NCBI GenBank assembly: GCA_963802355.1
Contig: CAWDIV010000015.1
Location: forward strand, 992,001 to 1,056,000
DNA: 64,000 nt
Direction: 5' to 3'
Source: SG8-41 sp963802355
GTDB lineage: Bacteria; Pseudomonadota; Gammaproteobacteria; Burkholderiales; SG8-41
Part shown: piece by piece, positions 1-8,258 of the stretch
Layout: each line of letters starts with the position of its first letter
Numbering within the stretch: position 1 is the stretch's first letter
The notes under the pieces: generated by a model
Seen by the model: only the letters and a program-made list of their open reading frames with translations
Database searches by the model: none
What the model was told of the DNA's origin: nothing
Position numbers and translations under genes: made by a program

Positions 1-189
1 TCGAGCGACCCCCAGCGGCTGCTCAATGTCATTATCAAGCCGGAAATGGTGGAGATCCTGGTCGCCGGCGACCCCGGCCGCAACCAGTCGCGCGCTTACA
101 TGAGCAACCACGTTCAGGGTCCGCCGACAAGCCGCCGTGTGGAGCTGCCGAAGCGCTGGGAAGAGCTGTTGAGGGCGGCAAGACGCTAA
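1..189 (+). CDS. C-terminal end of an unidentified protein (5' partial)
   Basis: The window opens inside an open frame that runs from base 1 to a TAA stop at 187-189, giving 62 residues that end in a basic stretch (KRWEELLRAARR). The composition and codon use (GC-rich third positions) match the neighbouring genes, so it is probably the end of a real gene. The start lies outside the window. I do not recognise the family. It is followed by a repeat and then the FAD-dependent oxidoreductase on the same strand, so it could be the upstream member of the same catabolic cluster, but that is only positional inference. Confidence 0.55.
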   Translation, partial: SSDPQRLLNVIIKPEMVEILVAGDPGRNQSRAYMSNHVQGPPTSRRVELPKRWEELLRAARR

Positions 190-203
190 GACGTGCGATT
201 TGA

Positions 204-335
204 GCCACAGATAAACACAGATGAACACAGATAGGGCTTGGACCACTCAAGGGAGAAGTTGTCTCCAGAGGCTCTAACCGATCCTAGTGGGTTCTGTTGG
301 AATTTATCCGTGTTTATCTGTGTGTATCTGTGGCT
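204..335. repeat. Inverted copies of the ATCTGTG-type dispersed repeat
   Basis: A left arm at 204-233 (GCCACAGATAAACACAGATG and on) and a right arm at 305-335 (reading TATCCGTGTTTATCTGTG and on to GTGGC) are near-perfect inverted copies separated by about 70 bases. The same word family recurs around 4262-4306, 16043-16226, 23180-23212 and 31237-31258. It fills the spacer in front of the FAD oxidoreductase gene and could fold into a long hairpin. Confidence 0.75.
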
Positions 336-367
336 AAATTTTCTTTTTGCAGCAACGGAGCAAGGCA

Positions 368-1849
368 ATGCAACACTACGATGTGATCGTCGTCGGCAAG
401 GGCAACGCCGCCCTGTGCGCGGCGCTGTCGGCGTCCGAACAGGGGGCTAAGGTCGCCATGCTCGAGGCCGCCACAGAAGACGAATCGGGCGGCAACAGCC
501 GCTTCGCGGGCGGCGTGATGCGCTTTGCCTACGCCTCGGTCGATGACCTGCGGCGCGTCACCGACATTACCGATGAAGAAGCCGCCAACAGCGATTTCGG
601 CACCAACACGCGCGAGGACTTTCTCGACGTCATCTACCGGCTGACCAGCTACCGCACTGATCCGGACCTGTCCGAGATCCTCGTCAACGGCAGCCTCGAC
701 ACCATGGCGTGGCTGCGCTCGAAGGGCGCACGCTTCATCCTGAACCACGGCCGGCAATCGGGAATGGTCAACGGCAAGCGCGTTTATTTCGGCAACATGC
801 CGATCGAGGTCAACGGCGGCGGCGCGGGGCTGGTGCAGTACCTCGACGCGTCGGCGAAGAAAGCCGGCATCGAAGTCTTCTACGAGACGCGAGCAACCTC
901 GCTGATCTACGACGCGGAGCGGGTATCCGGCGTGCGGGCCAGGCAGAAAGGAAAGGCGATCGAGTTTCACGCGAAGGCCGTTGTCCTCGCCTGCGGCGGA
1001 TTCGAGGCCAACCCCGAGTGGCGCACCCGCTATCTCGGACCCGGCTGGGAGCTCGCCAAAGTGCGGGGCAGCCGTTTCAACGTCGGCGACGGGCTGAAGA
1101 TGGCCCTCGATATCGGTGCCGCACCCTACGGTAACTGGTCGGGTTGCCACGCGACCGGCTGGGACCGTTACGCGCCGGAATTCGGTGACGTCAACGTCGG
1201 CGACCAGTTCCAGAAGCACAGCTATATCTTCGGGCTGCTCATCAACGCCGAGGGCAAGCGCTTCGTGGACGAAGGATGGGACTTCCATTCGTTTACCTAC
1301 GCCAAGTACGGCGGTGAAGTGTTGAAGCAGCCGGGGCAGTTCGCGTGGCAGGTGTTCGACTCCAAGGTGAAGAATCTGCTGCGCTCCGAGTACCGCATCA
1401 AGTTCGTGACCAAGGTCAGCGCCAACACGCTCGAGGAGCTGGCGCCGCAGCTCGAGGGAGTCAACGCCGAGCAGTTTTTGAAAACCGTGCGCGAGTACAA
1501 CGCCGCGGTCCGCAAAGACGTGCAATTCGATCACACCATCAAGGACGGAAAGAGCACGGTCGGGATCGACCCGCCCAAGTCGAACTGGGCGCAGGCGCTC
1601 GACATGCCGCCGTTCGACGCCTACGCGACCACCTGCGGCATCACCTTCACCTTTGGCGGCCTGCGCATAGACAAGGACTCCGGGCAGGTGCTCGACCTCA
1701 ATTTTCACCTGATTCCCGGCCTCTATGCGGCAGGCGAGATGGTGGGGGGACTCTTCTACTTCAACTATCCGAGCGGAACGGGCCTCGTCTCCGGGGCGGT
1801 CTTCGGCCGTCTCGCGGGCACGTCGGCGGGCAAGGCCGCGAAAAGCTGA
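368..1849 (+). CDS. FAD-dependent oxidoreductase, tricarballylate dehydrogenase (TcuA)-like
   Basis: This is a 493-residue flavoprotein of the fumarate reductase/succinate dehydrogenase flavoprotein superfamily. The N-terminal dinucleotide fold is VIVVGKGNAALCAAL, followed by LEAA at the end of the second beta strand. A second FAD contact, LACGGFEANPEWR, lies near residue 215, and the C-terminal segment (YAAGEMVGGLFYFNYPSGTG) closes the FAD site. GKGNAA in place of GxGxxG is typical of TcuA-like enzymes. The ATG at 368 is chosen because GGAG at 357-360 is correctly spaced; an earlier in-frame TTG at 347 lies before that site. TcuA oxidises tricarballylate to cis-aconitate; the actual substrate here is unknown. 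No TcuB electron-transfer partner is seen. The neighbouring TctC receptors suggest a carboxylate substrate. Confidence 0.85.
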   Translation: MQHYDVIVVGKGNAALCAALSASEQGAKVAMLEAATEDESGGNSRFAGGVMRFAYASVDDLRRVTDITDEEAANSDFGTNTREDFLDVIYRLTSYRTDPDLSEILVNGSLDTMAWLRSKGARFILNHGRQSGMVNGKRVYFGNMPIEVNGGGAGLVQYLDASAKKAGIEVFYETRATSLIYDAERVSGVRARQKGKAIEFHAKAVVLACGGFEANPEWRTRYLGPGWELAKVRGSRFNVGDGLKMALDIGAAPYGNWSGCHATGWDRYAPEFGDVNVGDQFQKHSYIFGLLINAEGKRFVDEGWDFHSFTYAKYGGEVLKQPGQFAWQVFDSKVKNLLRSEYRIKFVTKVSANTLEELAPQLEGVNAEQFLKTVREYNAAVRKDVQFDHTIKDGKSTVGIDPPKSNWAQALDMPPFDAYATTCGITFTFGGLRIDKDSGQVLDLNFHLIPGLYAAGEMVGGLFYFNYPSGTGLVSGAVFGRLAGTSAGKAAKS

Positions 1850-1958
1850 ATTTACCGCCAAGACGCGGAGAGAAGCAGACAGGAATTGAACCGCCAAGGC
1901 GCCAAGAACGCCAAGAAAGAAAATCGCTAATAGGAACAAACGATCTGAGGCTCAGCGC

Positions 1959-2055
1959 TACTTCAACTCCCCGAGAGGACAGAGCCGGTTTCGGGGCGGT
2001 GTTCGGCCGCTTTGCCGGCACGGCGGCGGGAAACGATGCCAAGGGCCGGGACTGA
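1959..2055 (+). pseudogene. Decayed duplicate of the FAD oxidoreductase C-terminus
   Basis: About 100 bases downstream of the intact flavoprotein stop, the reading TAC TTC AAC restarts (as in YFNYPSG of the parent). After a frame change it continues as GAVFGRFAGTAAG to a TGA at 2053-2055. The intact gene ends GAVFGRLAGTSAG, so this is clearly a second, truncated and frameshifted copy of its last 30 or so codons. It points to a former tandem duplication of the whole cluster. Confidence 0.8.
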
Positions 2056-2090
2056 CCGGCCAAAGCACCAAGAGATGCGAAAGAATAGAA

Positions 2091-2192
2091 TTGGTAGTTC
2101 CGGCGCTGGCTGCGCTGTGCTGCGGGGCTAGCGCGTACGCGCAACAAAAAAAGAAAGGCCCCGACTGTTCAATCGGGGCCTTCATATGCTAA
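2091..2192 (+). pseudogene. Possible TctC signal-peptide remnant
   Basis: Reading from TTG at 2091 gives a hydrophobic stretch ending in an AYAQ-type cleavage site (LAALCCGASAYAQ), like the leader of the TctC receptors nearby. The frame then runs into the terminator hairpin and stops at 2190-2192. The order flavoprotein remnant, then leader remnant, mirrors the arrangement of a lost paralogous cluster. It is too short to be certain. Confidence 0.35.
2145..2182 (-). terminator. Rho-independent terminator of the small secreted protein gene
   Basis: A 10-bp stem (2155-2164 with 2173-2182, GGCCCCGA core) with an 8-base loop is followed on the minus strand by TCTTTTTTTG (2145-2154). It sits 18 bases past the stop codon of the gene that ends at 2201. 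Confidence 0.85.
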
Positions 2193-2200
2193 ACCGCTCG

Positions 2201-2584
2201 TTACTTCGACAGCGTGGTTTTGAACTGACCCATCGTGCCGACCAGTTTATTTCCTTCCACGGTCAATTTTAAGTTCACGTTGCAGTCCCCGGCAGGACCA
2301 CCTTTTTCAGTCGCCTTTAGAGTAAGCTCATTGCCCTTCACCGTCCCCTCAACCGGATATTCACCACGGCAACCACCTCGCCCAGGGGGTGCCATCCTAA
2401 CTGCCGTTCCTTTGACGGCGCCTCCTTCCACGCTGCTTATTTCAAGCGTCAGTCCCACTTGCTGATCACCGTTACGGGTAGGCTGGGTAAAGGCGCCGGA
2501 GTACTTCCCGACCAAAGCCTCTTGCGCAAAAACAGACACGGAAAAAAACAAAATCAGGCCAACCCCAAGAACATTGTTTTTCAT
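2201..2584 (-). CDS. Small secreted protein of unknown function, copy A
   Basis: The product is 127 residues with a clear Sec signal peptide (MKNNVLGVGLILFFSVSVFAQ, cleavage after FAQ or nearby) and a mature domain of about 105 residues beginning EALVGKYSG. It is 60-70 percent identical by eye to copy B (2767-3144). Both keep GxCxGEYPV...KGNELTL...DCN...VEGNKLVGT...GQFKxTLSK, including two cysteines that could form a disulfide. The alternating hydrophobic pattern suggests a small beta-rich (lipocalin- or barrel-like) fold; this is inference. ATG 2584 is chosen for the GGGAGAAAGG ribosome-binding site and because the leader starts there. No family is recognised; an export role is the only supported statement. 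Confidence 0.85.
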   Translation of the reverse strand: MKNNVLGVGLILFFSVSVFAQEALVGKYSGAFTQPTRNGDQQVGLTLEISSVEGGAVKGTAVRMAPPGRGGCRGEYPVEGTVKGNELTLKATEKGGPAGDCNVNLKLTVEGNKLVGTMGQFKTTLSK

Positions 2585-2667
2585 GTGACCTTTCTCCCTC
2601 AAAACGTGTTTTTCAATTTGGCACGCCGCGTTAATGTGCCGGCTTACGGTGCGCTCAGAAGGGTTTC

Positions 2668-2752
2668 ATGTCAAGCGATCGTCGGCAACCGCGCAGGCGC
2701 GAACGGCGTCATCGGCACCGAACTCGCCGCCAAGGCGCCGCCCGACGGTTAG
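2668..2752 (+). pseudogene. Internally deleted TctC stub
   Basis: The start region ATGTCAAGCG at 2668 is the same as the start of the intact TctC gene at 3263. It is joined directly to codons that in the intact gene begin about 60 residues further on (NRAGANGVIGTEL...KAPPDG), read in another frame and ending at TAG 2750-2752. The upstream spacer matches that of the intact gene too. The stub therefore belongs to a tandem duplication of small secreted gene plus TctC, in which the first TctC collapsed. Confidence 0.85.
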
Positions 2753-2766
2753 TGCCAAACCGCTCT

Positions 2767-3144
2767 TTACTTCGACAGCGTGGCTTTGAACTGACCCAGC
2801 GTTCCGACCAGTTTGTTTCCTTCCACGGTGAATCTGGCCGTCAGGTTGCAGTCCCGAGCACGACCGCCCTTCGTAGTGGACCTTAAAGTGAGCTCATTGC
2901 CCTTCAGCGTCCCTGCAACCGGATATTCCCCATCACAGCCGCCGTATATCTGCGCCGCCCTCGTTGCCTTCCCTTTAACGGTTTCGCCGTCCACACTGGT
3001 TACTTCCAGCGCGAGAGTTCCGCTTACATCACCGCGATTGCTCGGATAAACCCAGCTACCGGAATATTTCCCAACCAAAGCCTCTTGCGCAAAAACAGAC
3101 CCGTAAAGAAACAGCAGGCAAACCCCGAGAATGTTCATCTTCAT
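2767..3144 (-). CDS. Small secreted protein of unknown function, copy B
   Basis: The product is 125 residues, a paralogue of the protein at 2201-2584, with signal peptide MKMNILGVCLLFLYGSVFAQ and the same EALVGKYSG start of the mature part. Conserved features are the Cys in YGGCDGEYPV, the DCN motif and the C-terminal VEGNKLVGTLGQFKATLSK. Divergence is concentrated between mature residues 10 and 40. It is read divergently from the TctC gene at 3263 with about 118 bases between, so a shared regulatory region is possible. Retention of two intact paralogues, while the adjoining TctC copy decayed, suggests the secreted proteins are under selection. Function unknown. Confidence 0.85.
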   Translation of the reverse strand: MKMNILGVCLLFLYGSVFAQEALVGKYSGSWVYPSNRGDVSGTLALEVTSVDGETVKGKATRAAQIYGGCDGEYPVAGTLKGNELTLRSTTKGGRARDCNLTARFTVEGNKLVGTLGQFKATLSK

Positions 3145-3262
3145 GTGAGTTTTCTCCCTTGCCATACGCGTTTTTGACACTGGCACATGAAAACATGACG
3201 CGCTTTTTCAATTTCGCACGCCGCGTTAACATGCCGGACCACGGTGCGCTCGGAGGGGTTTC

Positions 3263-4231
3263 ATGTCAAGCGGTTCACGATCGGTAGTCGTGGCACTCAC
3301 TGTGTTGTCGGCCGCGTGCCCCTTGCAGGCGCAGGAATATCCCGTGAAAGCGATCCGGCTGATCGTACCGTTCGCCCCGGGCGGCAATGCCGACATCCAG
3401 GCGCGCATCTTCAGCCAGAAGCTCGTGGAAGCGTTCGGACAGCAGGTCATCGTCGAGAACCGCGCAGGCGCGAACGGCGTCATCGGCACCGAACTCGTCG
3501 CGAAGGCGCCCCCCGACGGCTACACCCTCGCCTTCGTTGCAAGCGGCCATGCCATCAATCCGGGCATGTACGCGAAGCTGCCCTTCGACCCGCTGCGCGA
3601 CTTTGCAGCCGCTGCCCGAGTCAGTGCAGCCCCCAACCTGCTCGCGGTCACCAACACCCTGCCCGCGAAAACGGTCAAGCAACTGGTGGCGTTGGCGCGC
3701 TCCCGCCCCGGCCAGATGAGCTTTGGCTCCGCGGGCAATGGCTCGCCCGGACACCTTTCCGGCGCTCTGCTCAACACCCTCGCTGGCATCGACATCGTGC
3801 ACGTTCCGTACAAGGCGACTGCGCAGGCGCTCACCGACTTGATGAGCGGGCAGGTGCAGGTGATGTACCCCACGCTCACGTCGGTCATGCCGCACGTCAA
3901 GACCGGAAGGCTCCGTGCGCTCGCCGTCACCACCCGCAACCGCTCGCCGCTCGCGCCCGACTTGCCGACCATGATCGAGTCCGGAATCGCAGACTACGAG
4001 ACGACCCAGTGGAACGGCGTCCTCGCGCCGATCGGAACGCCTGCCGCGATCATCGCCCGGCTGAACGGCGCCATCGTCCGCATCGCCCAGGCGGCGGACG
4101 TGCGCGAGCGCCTGGCCGCGCTGGGCGTCGACCCGTGGCCGAGCACGCCCGAGGAATTCCAGCGCTTCATCGCCGCCGAAATCGAGAAATGGGGCAGGAT
4201 CATCAGGGCTTCCGGCGCGAAAGTGGAGTGA
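3263..4231 (+). CDS. Bug-type tripartite tricarboxylate receptor (TctC family)
   Basis: A 322-residue periplasmic solute receptor. The signal peptide ends at PLQAQ, and the mature protein opens with YPVKAIRLIVPFAPGGNAD, the hallmark first strand and ligand loop of Bug receptors. VENRAGANGVIGTELVAKAPPDGYTL and HVPYKATAQALTDLMSGQ follow in family order, split here as separate motifs at about residues 63 and 185. GGAGG at 3252-3256 is spaced six bases from the ATG. These proteins bind carboxylates, amides or aromatic acids for a TctAB permease; no permease genes are in the window. It is followed by the MmgE/PrpD gene 99 bases on, which suggests co-transcription. Confidence 0.93.
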   Translation: MSSGSRSVVVALTVLSAACPLQAQEYPVKAIRLIVPFAPGGNADIQARIFSQKLVEAFGQQVIVENRAGANGVIGTELVAKAPPDGYTLAFVASGHAINPGMYAKLPFDPLRDFAAAARVSAAPNLLAVTNTLPAKTVKQLVALARSRPGQMSFGSAGNGSPGHLSGALLNTLAGIDIVHVPYKATAQALTDLMSGQVQVMYPTLTSVMPHVKTGRLRALAVTTRNRSPLAPDLPTMIESGIADYETTQWNGVLAPIGTPAAIIARLNGAIVRIAQAADVRERLAALGVDPWPSTPEEFQRFIAAEIEKWGRIIRASGAKVE

Positions 4232-4330
4232 ATGCATCATGGGAAAATTGTTTCTGCGCTTGTCGCGTTGGAAATTTCCGTGTTTCCGTGTGATTCCGTG
4301 GCTGATCTGATTTTCAACAGGAGTTAGTGA

Positions 4331-5731
4331 ATGAGTCACGAAGCCACCACCGACAACCCTTACACCCGCGGCATCGCGGAGTTCGTTTCAGGGCTCCAGT
4401 ACGAGGCGATCCCGGAGGAAGTGCGCCACCGCATCAAGCTGCTGATGCTCGACTCTCTCGGCTGCGCGCTCTACGGCGCGGACCTCGAGTGGTGCCGCAT
4501 CGTGCAGGATGCCCTCTCCAAGGTGGATACGACGCGGGAATGCGTCATCTGGGGCACGAACAGGAAGCTTTCCGCGCCGCACGCCGCGCTCGCAAACGGG
4601 ACCGCGGTGCAGGGCTTCGAGCTGGACGACGTGCATCGCGCCGGCGTGCTGCACGTGGGGGCGGTGGTGCTGCCTGCGCTGTTGCCCGTCGCGGAAGCCA
4701 ACCGCGGAATGAGCGGAAGAGAGTTTCTCACGGCGGCGGTCGCCGGCTACGAAATCGGTCCCCGCGTGGGGCTGTGCATGGGGCCCGAGCACATCGCCCA
4801 GGGCTGGCATTCCGGTGCGACGCTCGGCGTTTTCTCCGCGGCGGCCGGAGCCGCGCGCGGCCTCAACCTCGATGCGGAAAAGACGGTACACGCGCTCGGC
4901 ATCGCCGGCACCCAGGCTGCCGGCCTCATGGCCGCGCAGTACGGCGCGATGGTCAAGCGCATGCACGCGGGCCGCTCCTCCCAGAGCGGGCTTTACGGCG
5001 CGCTGCTTGCGGCGGGCGGCTTCACGGGCATCGTCAACGTCCTGGAAAGCGAATACGGCGGGTTCTGCACCACCTTCTCGCGCTCGAACGACCGTTTCAA
5101 CCTGAAAGAGCTTACCGCCGGCCTGGGACAGACCTGGCAAACGATGGGCGTCGCACTCAAGTTCTATTCCTGCGTCGGAAGCAACCATACGACGCTCGAC
5201 GCCATCCGCGACATGCAGCAGGAGCGCCGCTTCGGCGCGGCCGACGTCGCGAAAGTTGCGGTGCACGGCTCGCAGGTCACCATGGATCACGTCGGCTGGA
5301 AGTACGTGCCGCAAGGGCTCACCTCAGCGCAGCTCAACCTGCCGTACTGCGTCGCGACCTGGCTCATCGACGGCGACTGCTTCGTGGACCAGTTCACCGA
5401 GGCCAAGGTGGCGGATCGCGAACGCATGGCGCTGGCCGAAAAAGTGGAGGTGCACCACGACCAGGACATCACGGCCAGAGGCGCGAAATTCCGGCACATG
5501 GTGCGCGTGGAGGTCGTCCTCAACGACGGCACGAAGATGGAGCGCACGGTGGAAGCCGCGCGCGGCAGCGAGAAGAAATTCGCTTCCGACCGCGATATCG
5601 TGGAAAAATTCGAGAAGCTCGCGGCTAAGGCTTTGCCCAAGGCGCAGGTGGAGAAGTTGCGCGATGCGATGCTCGGATTGGAGAAGCTCGCGGACGCCTC
5701 CGAGCTCGCGCGGCTGATGACGCGTGGATAA
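4331..5731 (+). CDS. MmgE/PrpD family protein
   Basis: A 466-residue member of the MmgE/PrpD family (2-methylcitrate dehydratase, cis-aconitate decarboxylase relatives). Typical blocks are LLMLDSLGCALYGA near residue 35, ANGTAVQGFELDDVH near residue 90, GLCMGPEHIAQGWHSGATLG near residue 155, and KFYSCVGSNHTTLDA near residue 275. The ATG at 4331 has CAGGAG nine bases upstream. Family members dehydrate or decarboxylate tricarboxylic-type acids; the substrate cannot be read from sequence. Its place between two TctC receptors and downstream of a TcuA-like flavoprotein fits a small pathway for uptake and degradation of a branched or tricarboxylic acid (inference). Confidence 0.9.
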   Translation: MSHEATTDNPYTRGIAEFVSGLQYEAIPEEVRHRIKLLMLDSLGCALYGADLEWCRIVQDALSKVDTTRECVIWGTNRKLSAPHAALANGTAVQGFELDDVHRAGVLHVGAVVLPALLPVAEANRGMSGREFLTAAVAGYEIGPRVGLCMGPEHIAQGWHSGATLGVFSAAAGAARGLNLDAEKTVHALGIAGTQAAGLMAAQYGAMVKRMHAGRSSQSGLYGALLAAGGFTGIVNVLESEYGGFCTTFSRSNDRFNLKELTAGLGQTWQTMGVALKFYSCVGSNHTTLDAIRDMQQERRFGAADVAKVAVHGSQVTMDHVGWKYVPQGLTSAQLNLPYCVATWLIDGDCFVDQFTEAKVADRERMALAEKVEVHHDQDITARGAKFRHMVRVEVVLNDGTKMERTVEAARGSEKKFASDRDIVEKFEKLAAKALPKAQVEKLRDAMLGLEKLADASELARLMTRG

Positions 5732-5785
5732 AGGAAAGCGTGATTCGTGACTCGTGACTGGTGAATCGTCTTCCAGGGAGCCGCC

Positions 5786-6751
5786 GTGAAAGCCATCGCC
5801 TATTTGCTTTGCGCATTTTTGCTCACGGCGTTGTCTGCGCACGCCGCAGCGCAAACCTATCCGGCGAAGGCCATCAGGGTGATCGTTCCTTTTCCCCCGG
5901 CGGGGGCGGCCGATCTCCTGACGCGCACCATCGGGCAAAAACTCACCGAAGCATGGGGCCAGCAGATCATCGTGGATAACCGTCCCGGCGTGGGCGGCAA
6001 CCTGGGTCTGGAAATCGCCGCGAAGTCCGCCCCCGACGGCTATACCGCGGTCATGTCGGCGGTTACCACGAACGCGATCGGCATGAGCACGTACGCGAAA
6101 CTCGGCTATAACCTGGAGAAAGACCTTGCGCCGGTGTCGCTCACGGGAAACGTGCCGCATATCCTGGTGTCCCACCCCACCCTGCCGGTAAGGAACGTCA
6201 AGGAATTGATCGCGCTCGGCAAAGCGCGCCCCGGAGATCTGGTATTTGCCTCGCAGGGCAACGGGACGCTGTCGCACCTCGAGCAGGAGCTGCTCAAGAT
6301 GATGGGCGGATTCACCGCGCTGCACGTGCCGTACAAAGGCAGCCTGCCGGGGCTCGCCGACCTGATCCCGGGCAACGTACAGCTATTCTTCGACAGCATT
6401 CCCTCCTCGTTGCCGCACGTGAGGTCGGGACGCATACGCGCGCTCGGCGTCGCCTCCAGCCAGCGCTCGCCGGCGTTGCCGGATGTGCCGGCCATCGGCG
6501 AGTCACTGAAGGGTTTCGAGGCGGACAGCTGGTTCGGACTGATGATGCCCGCCGGAGCGCCGCGCGATATCATCATGAAGATGAACGCCGAAGTGCAGAA
6601 GATCCTGGCGACGCAGGACGTGAAGGACAGGCTCCTCGCGCAAGGTGGGTTCGCAGTGGGCGGCACTCCCGAGCAGCTCGCCGAGCGCGTCCGCGCCGAC
6701 ATCGCCAAGTGGGGCAAGGTCGTCCGCGCCGCCGGCGTCAGGATTGAATGA
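5786..6751 (+). CDS. Bug-type tripartite tricarboxylate receptor (TctC family)
   Basis: A 321-residue receptor that starts at GTG 5786 with CAGGGAG upstream. The leader ends AHAAAQ, then YPAKAIRVIVPFPPAGAAD, DNRPGVGGNLGLEIAAKSAP, HVPYKGSLPGLADLIPG and the C-terminal IAKWGKVVRAAGVRIE. The ligand loop reads PFPPAGAAD rather than PGG, and the usual V-E-N-R-P is V-D-N-R-P; both are tolerated in the family. It follows the MmgE/PrpD gene by 54 bases and probably belongs to the same transcript. Confidence 0.93.
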   Translation: MKAIAYLLCAFLLTALSAHAAAQTYPAKAIRVIVPFPPAGAADLLTRTIGQKLTEAWGQQIIVDNRPGVGGNLGLEIAAKSAPDGYTAVMSAVTTNAIGMSTYAKLGYNLEKDLAPVSLTGNVPHILVSHPTLPVRNVKELIALGKARPGDLVFASQGNGTLSHLEQELLKMMGGFTALHVPYKGSLPGLADLIPGNVQLFFDSIPSSLPHVRSGRIRALGVASSQRSPALPDVPAIGESLKGFEADSWFGLMMPAGAPRDIIMKMNAEVQKILATQDVKDRLLAQGGFAVGGTPEQLAERVRADIAKWGKVVRAAGVRIE

Positions 6752-6841
6752 GGTTTCTCAGCGATTAGCTATTAGCGATTGGCAATTAGCTACAACCCAG
6801 CAAGGATTCAAGCTAACAGCTAATAGCTAAAAGCCAAAACC

Positions 6842-8096
6842 ATGCGTGAAGATTTCCAGGACGCGGCCGGGCGCGTCGATCAGGAGCGGTTGTGGCGGCG
6901 CCACGCCGAGATGGCGAGAATCGGCGCCATCCCGGGCAACGGCGTCAATCGCGCGGCTCTATCACCGGAAGACATCACCGCGCGCAAGCTCCTCATCTCG
7001 TGGGCGCGCGCCCGCAACTTCGAGGTCGGCGTGGACGGCATCGGCAATCTCTTCGTGCGGCGGCCCGGTCTCGATGCCCATGCGCCGCCGGTCATGACGG
7101 GTAGTCACATGGACAGCCAGCCTCGCGGCGGCCGTTTCGACGGTATCTACGGCGTGCTCGCGGGGCTCGAAGCACTCGAAGCGATCGACGAAGCGGGGGT
7201 CAAAACGAAGCACCCGATCGAGCTCGTGGCGTGGACCAACGAAGAAGGCGGGCGCTTCCAGCCCTGCACCATGGGCTCGGCGGTCTACACCGGCGCGCGC
7301 AGGCTGGAGGATGTCCTGGAAGTCAGCGACAACGCCGGCGTCCTGCTGCGCGACGCGCTCGCGGACACGCTGGCCGCCACATCCGAAGCCGCGCCGCGCC
7401 CGTTCAACGCACCCGCAGCCGCCTACATCGAAGCGCACATCGAGCAGGGCCCGCTGCTGGAAAAAGCCGAACAAGCCGATCGGCGTCGTCACCGGCATAC
7501 AGGGCCTACGCTGGTTCAACGTCGAAGTGTCCGGCAAGACCGACCACGCCGGCACCACGCCGCTCGCCCTGCGGAAAGACGCCGTGCGCGATGCCGTCGC
7601 CATCATCAACGCGCTCGCCGAGCTGACGCGCGACCCGGCCGATACCGTGCGCTTCACCGTCGGCCGCATGCTGGTGACCCCCAACTCGCCGAATTCGGTA
7701 GCCAGCCACGTGCTCTTCTCGGTCGACCTGCGCCATCCGGATCCGGGGACGATCCGGCGGCTGGGGGAATCGGTCGAACCGCTGGCAAAGAAAGCCGCCG
7801 CGAGCTGCGCCGTGAAGGTGACCCCGACCCTGCACGATGATCCCTGCGTGTTTGATCCTCGGGTGGTGACGGCCATCGAGAACGCCGCGGGCGCGCTCAA
7901 ACTCGGGCACATGCGCCTCGCCTCCGGGGCCAGCCATGACGCCATGTACATGGCGCGCGTGTGTCCGACCGGCATGATCTTCGTCCCGTGCGAGAACGGC
8001 GTCTCCCACAACGAGGCGGAAAACGCGAAACCCGAAGACCTCGCCGCCGGCGCGAGAGTGCTGACCGCAGCGCTGCTGGAACTGGCGAGTCGCTGA
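6842..8096 (+). pseudogene. Zn-dependent amidohydrolase (N-carbamoyl amino acid / allantoate amidohydrolase type), frameshifted
   Basis: The M20-type hydantoinase/carbamoylase family is evident in two frames. The first part (from ATG 6842) has TGSHMDSQPRGGRFDGIYGV and AWTNEEGGRF, which carry the metal ligands, and EAHIEQGPLLEKAE. The second part (7473-8096) continues without loss as KPIGVVTGIQGLRWFNVEV, SGKTDHAGTTP and ASGASHDAMYMA. A single extra C at about 7472 separates the frames; without it the protein would be about 417 residues, the normal length. The family hydrolyses N-carbamoyl or ureido groups. Either a one-base indel inactivated it recently or the base is an assembly error. Confidence 0.85.
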
Positions 8097-8230
8097 TAGA
8101 TAGCTATCACTTAGCTATCAGCGGTTAGCGGTTGGCTATAAGCTGTTGGCTAATGGCTGATCGCTGTGACTAGGGCCAATACTAACCCGAGCGGCCCCAT
8201 TTCTTATTTGAAGTCCCGAATAATGATTCC

Positions 8231-8256
8231 GCGCGCGCGAAAATCACCGCGCGCGC
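8231..8256 (-). terminator. GC hairpin between convergent genes
   Basis: Nine perfect pairs, GCGCGCGCG (8231-8239) with CGCGCGCGC (8248-8256), stand just past the stop of the EEP gene. There is no U-tract, so termination activity is only possible, not shown. Confidence 0.35.
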
Positions 8257-8258
8257 AA

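Noticed and set aside
314..1939. A 541-codon minus-strand frame opposite the FAD oxidoreductase
   Set aside because: Antisense to a gene with clear FAD motifs and a good ribosome-binding site; no family motif in the antisense product.
7473..8096. The amidohydrolase as two separate genes
   Set aside because: The two frames join exactly between LEKAE and KPIGVV, a conserved continuous segment in the family, and the second has no start signal.
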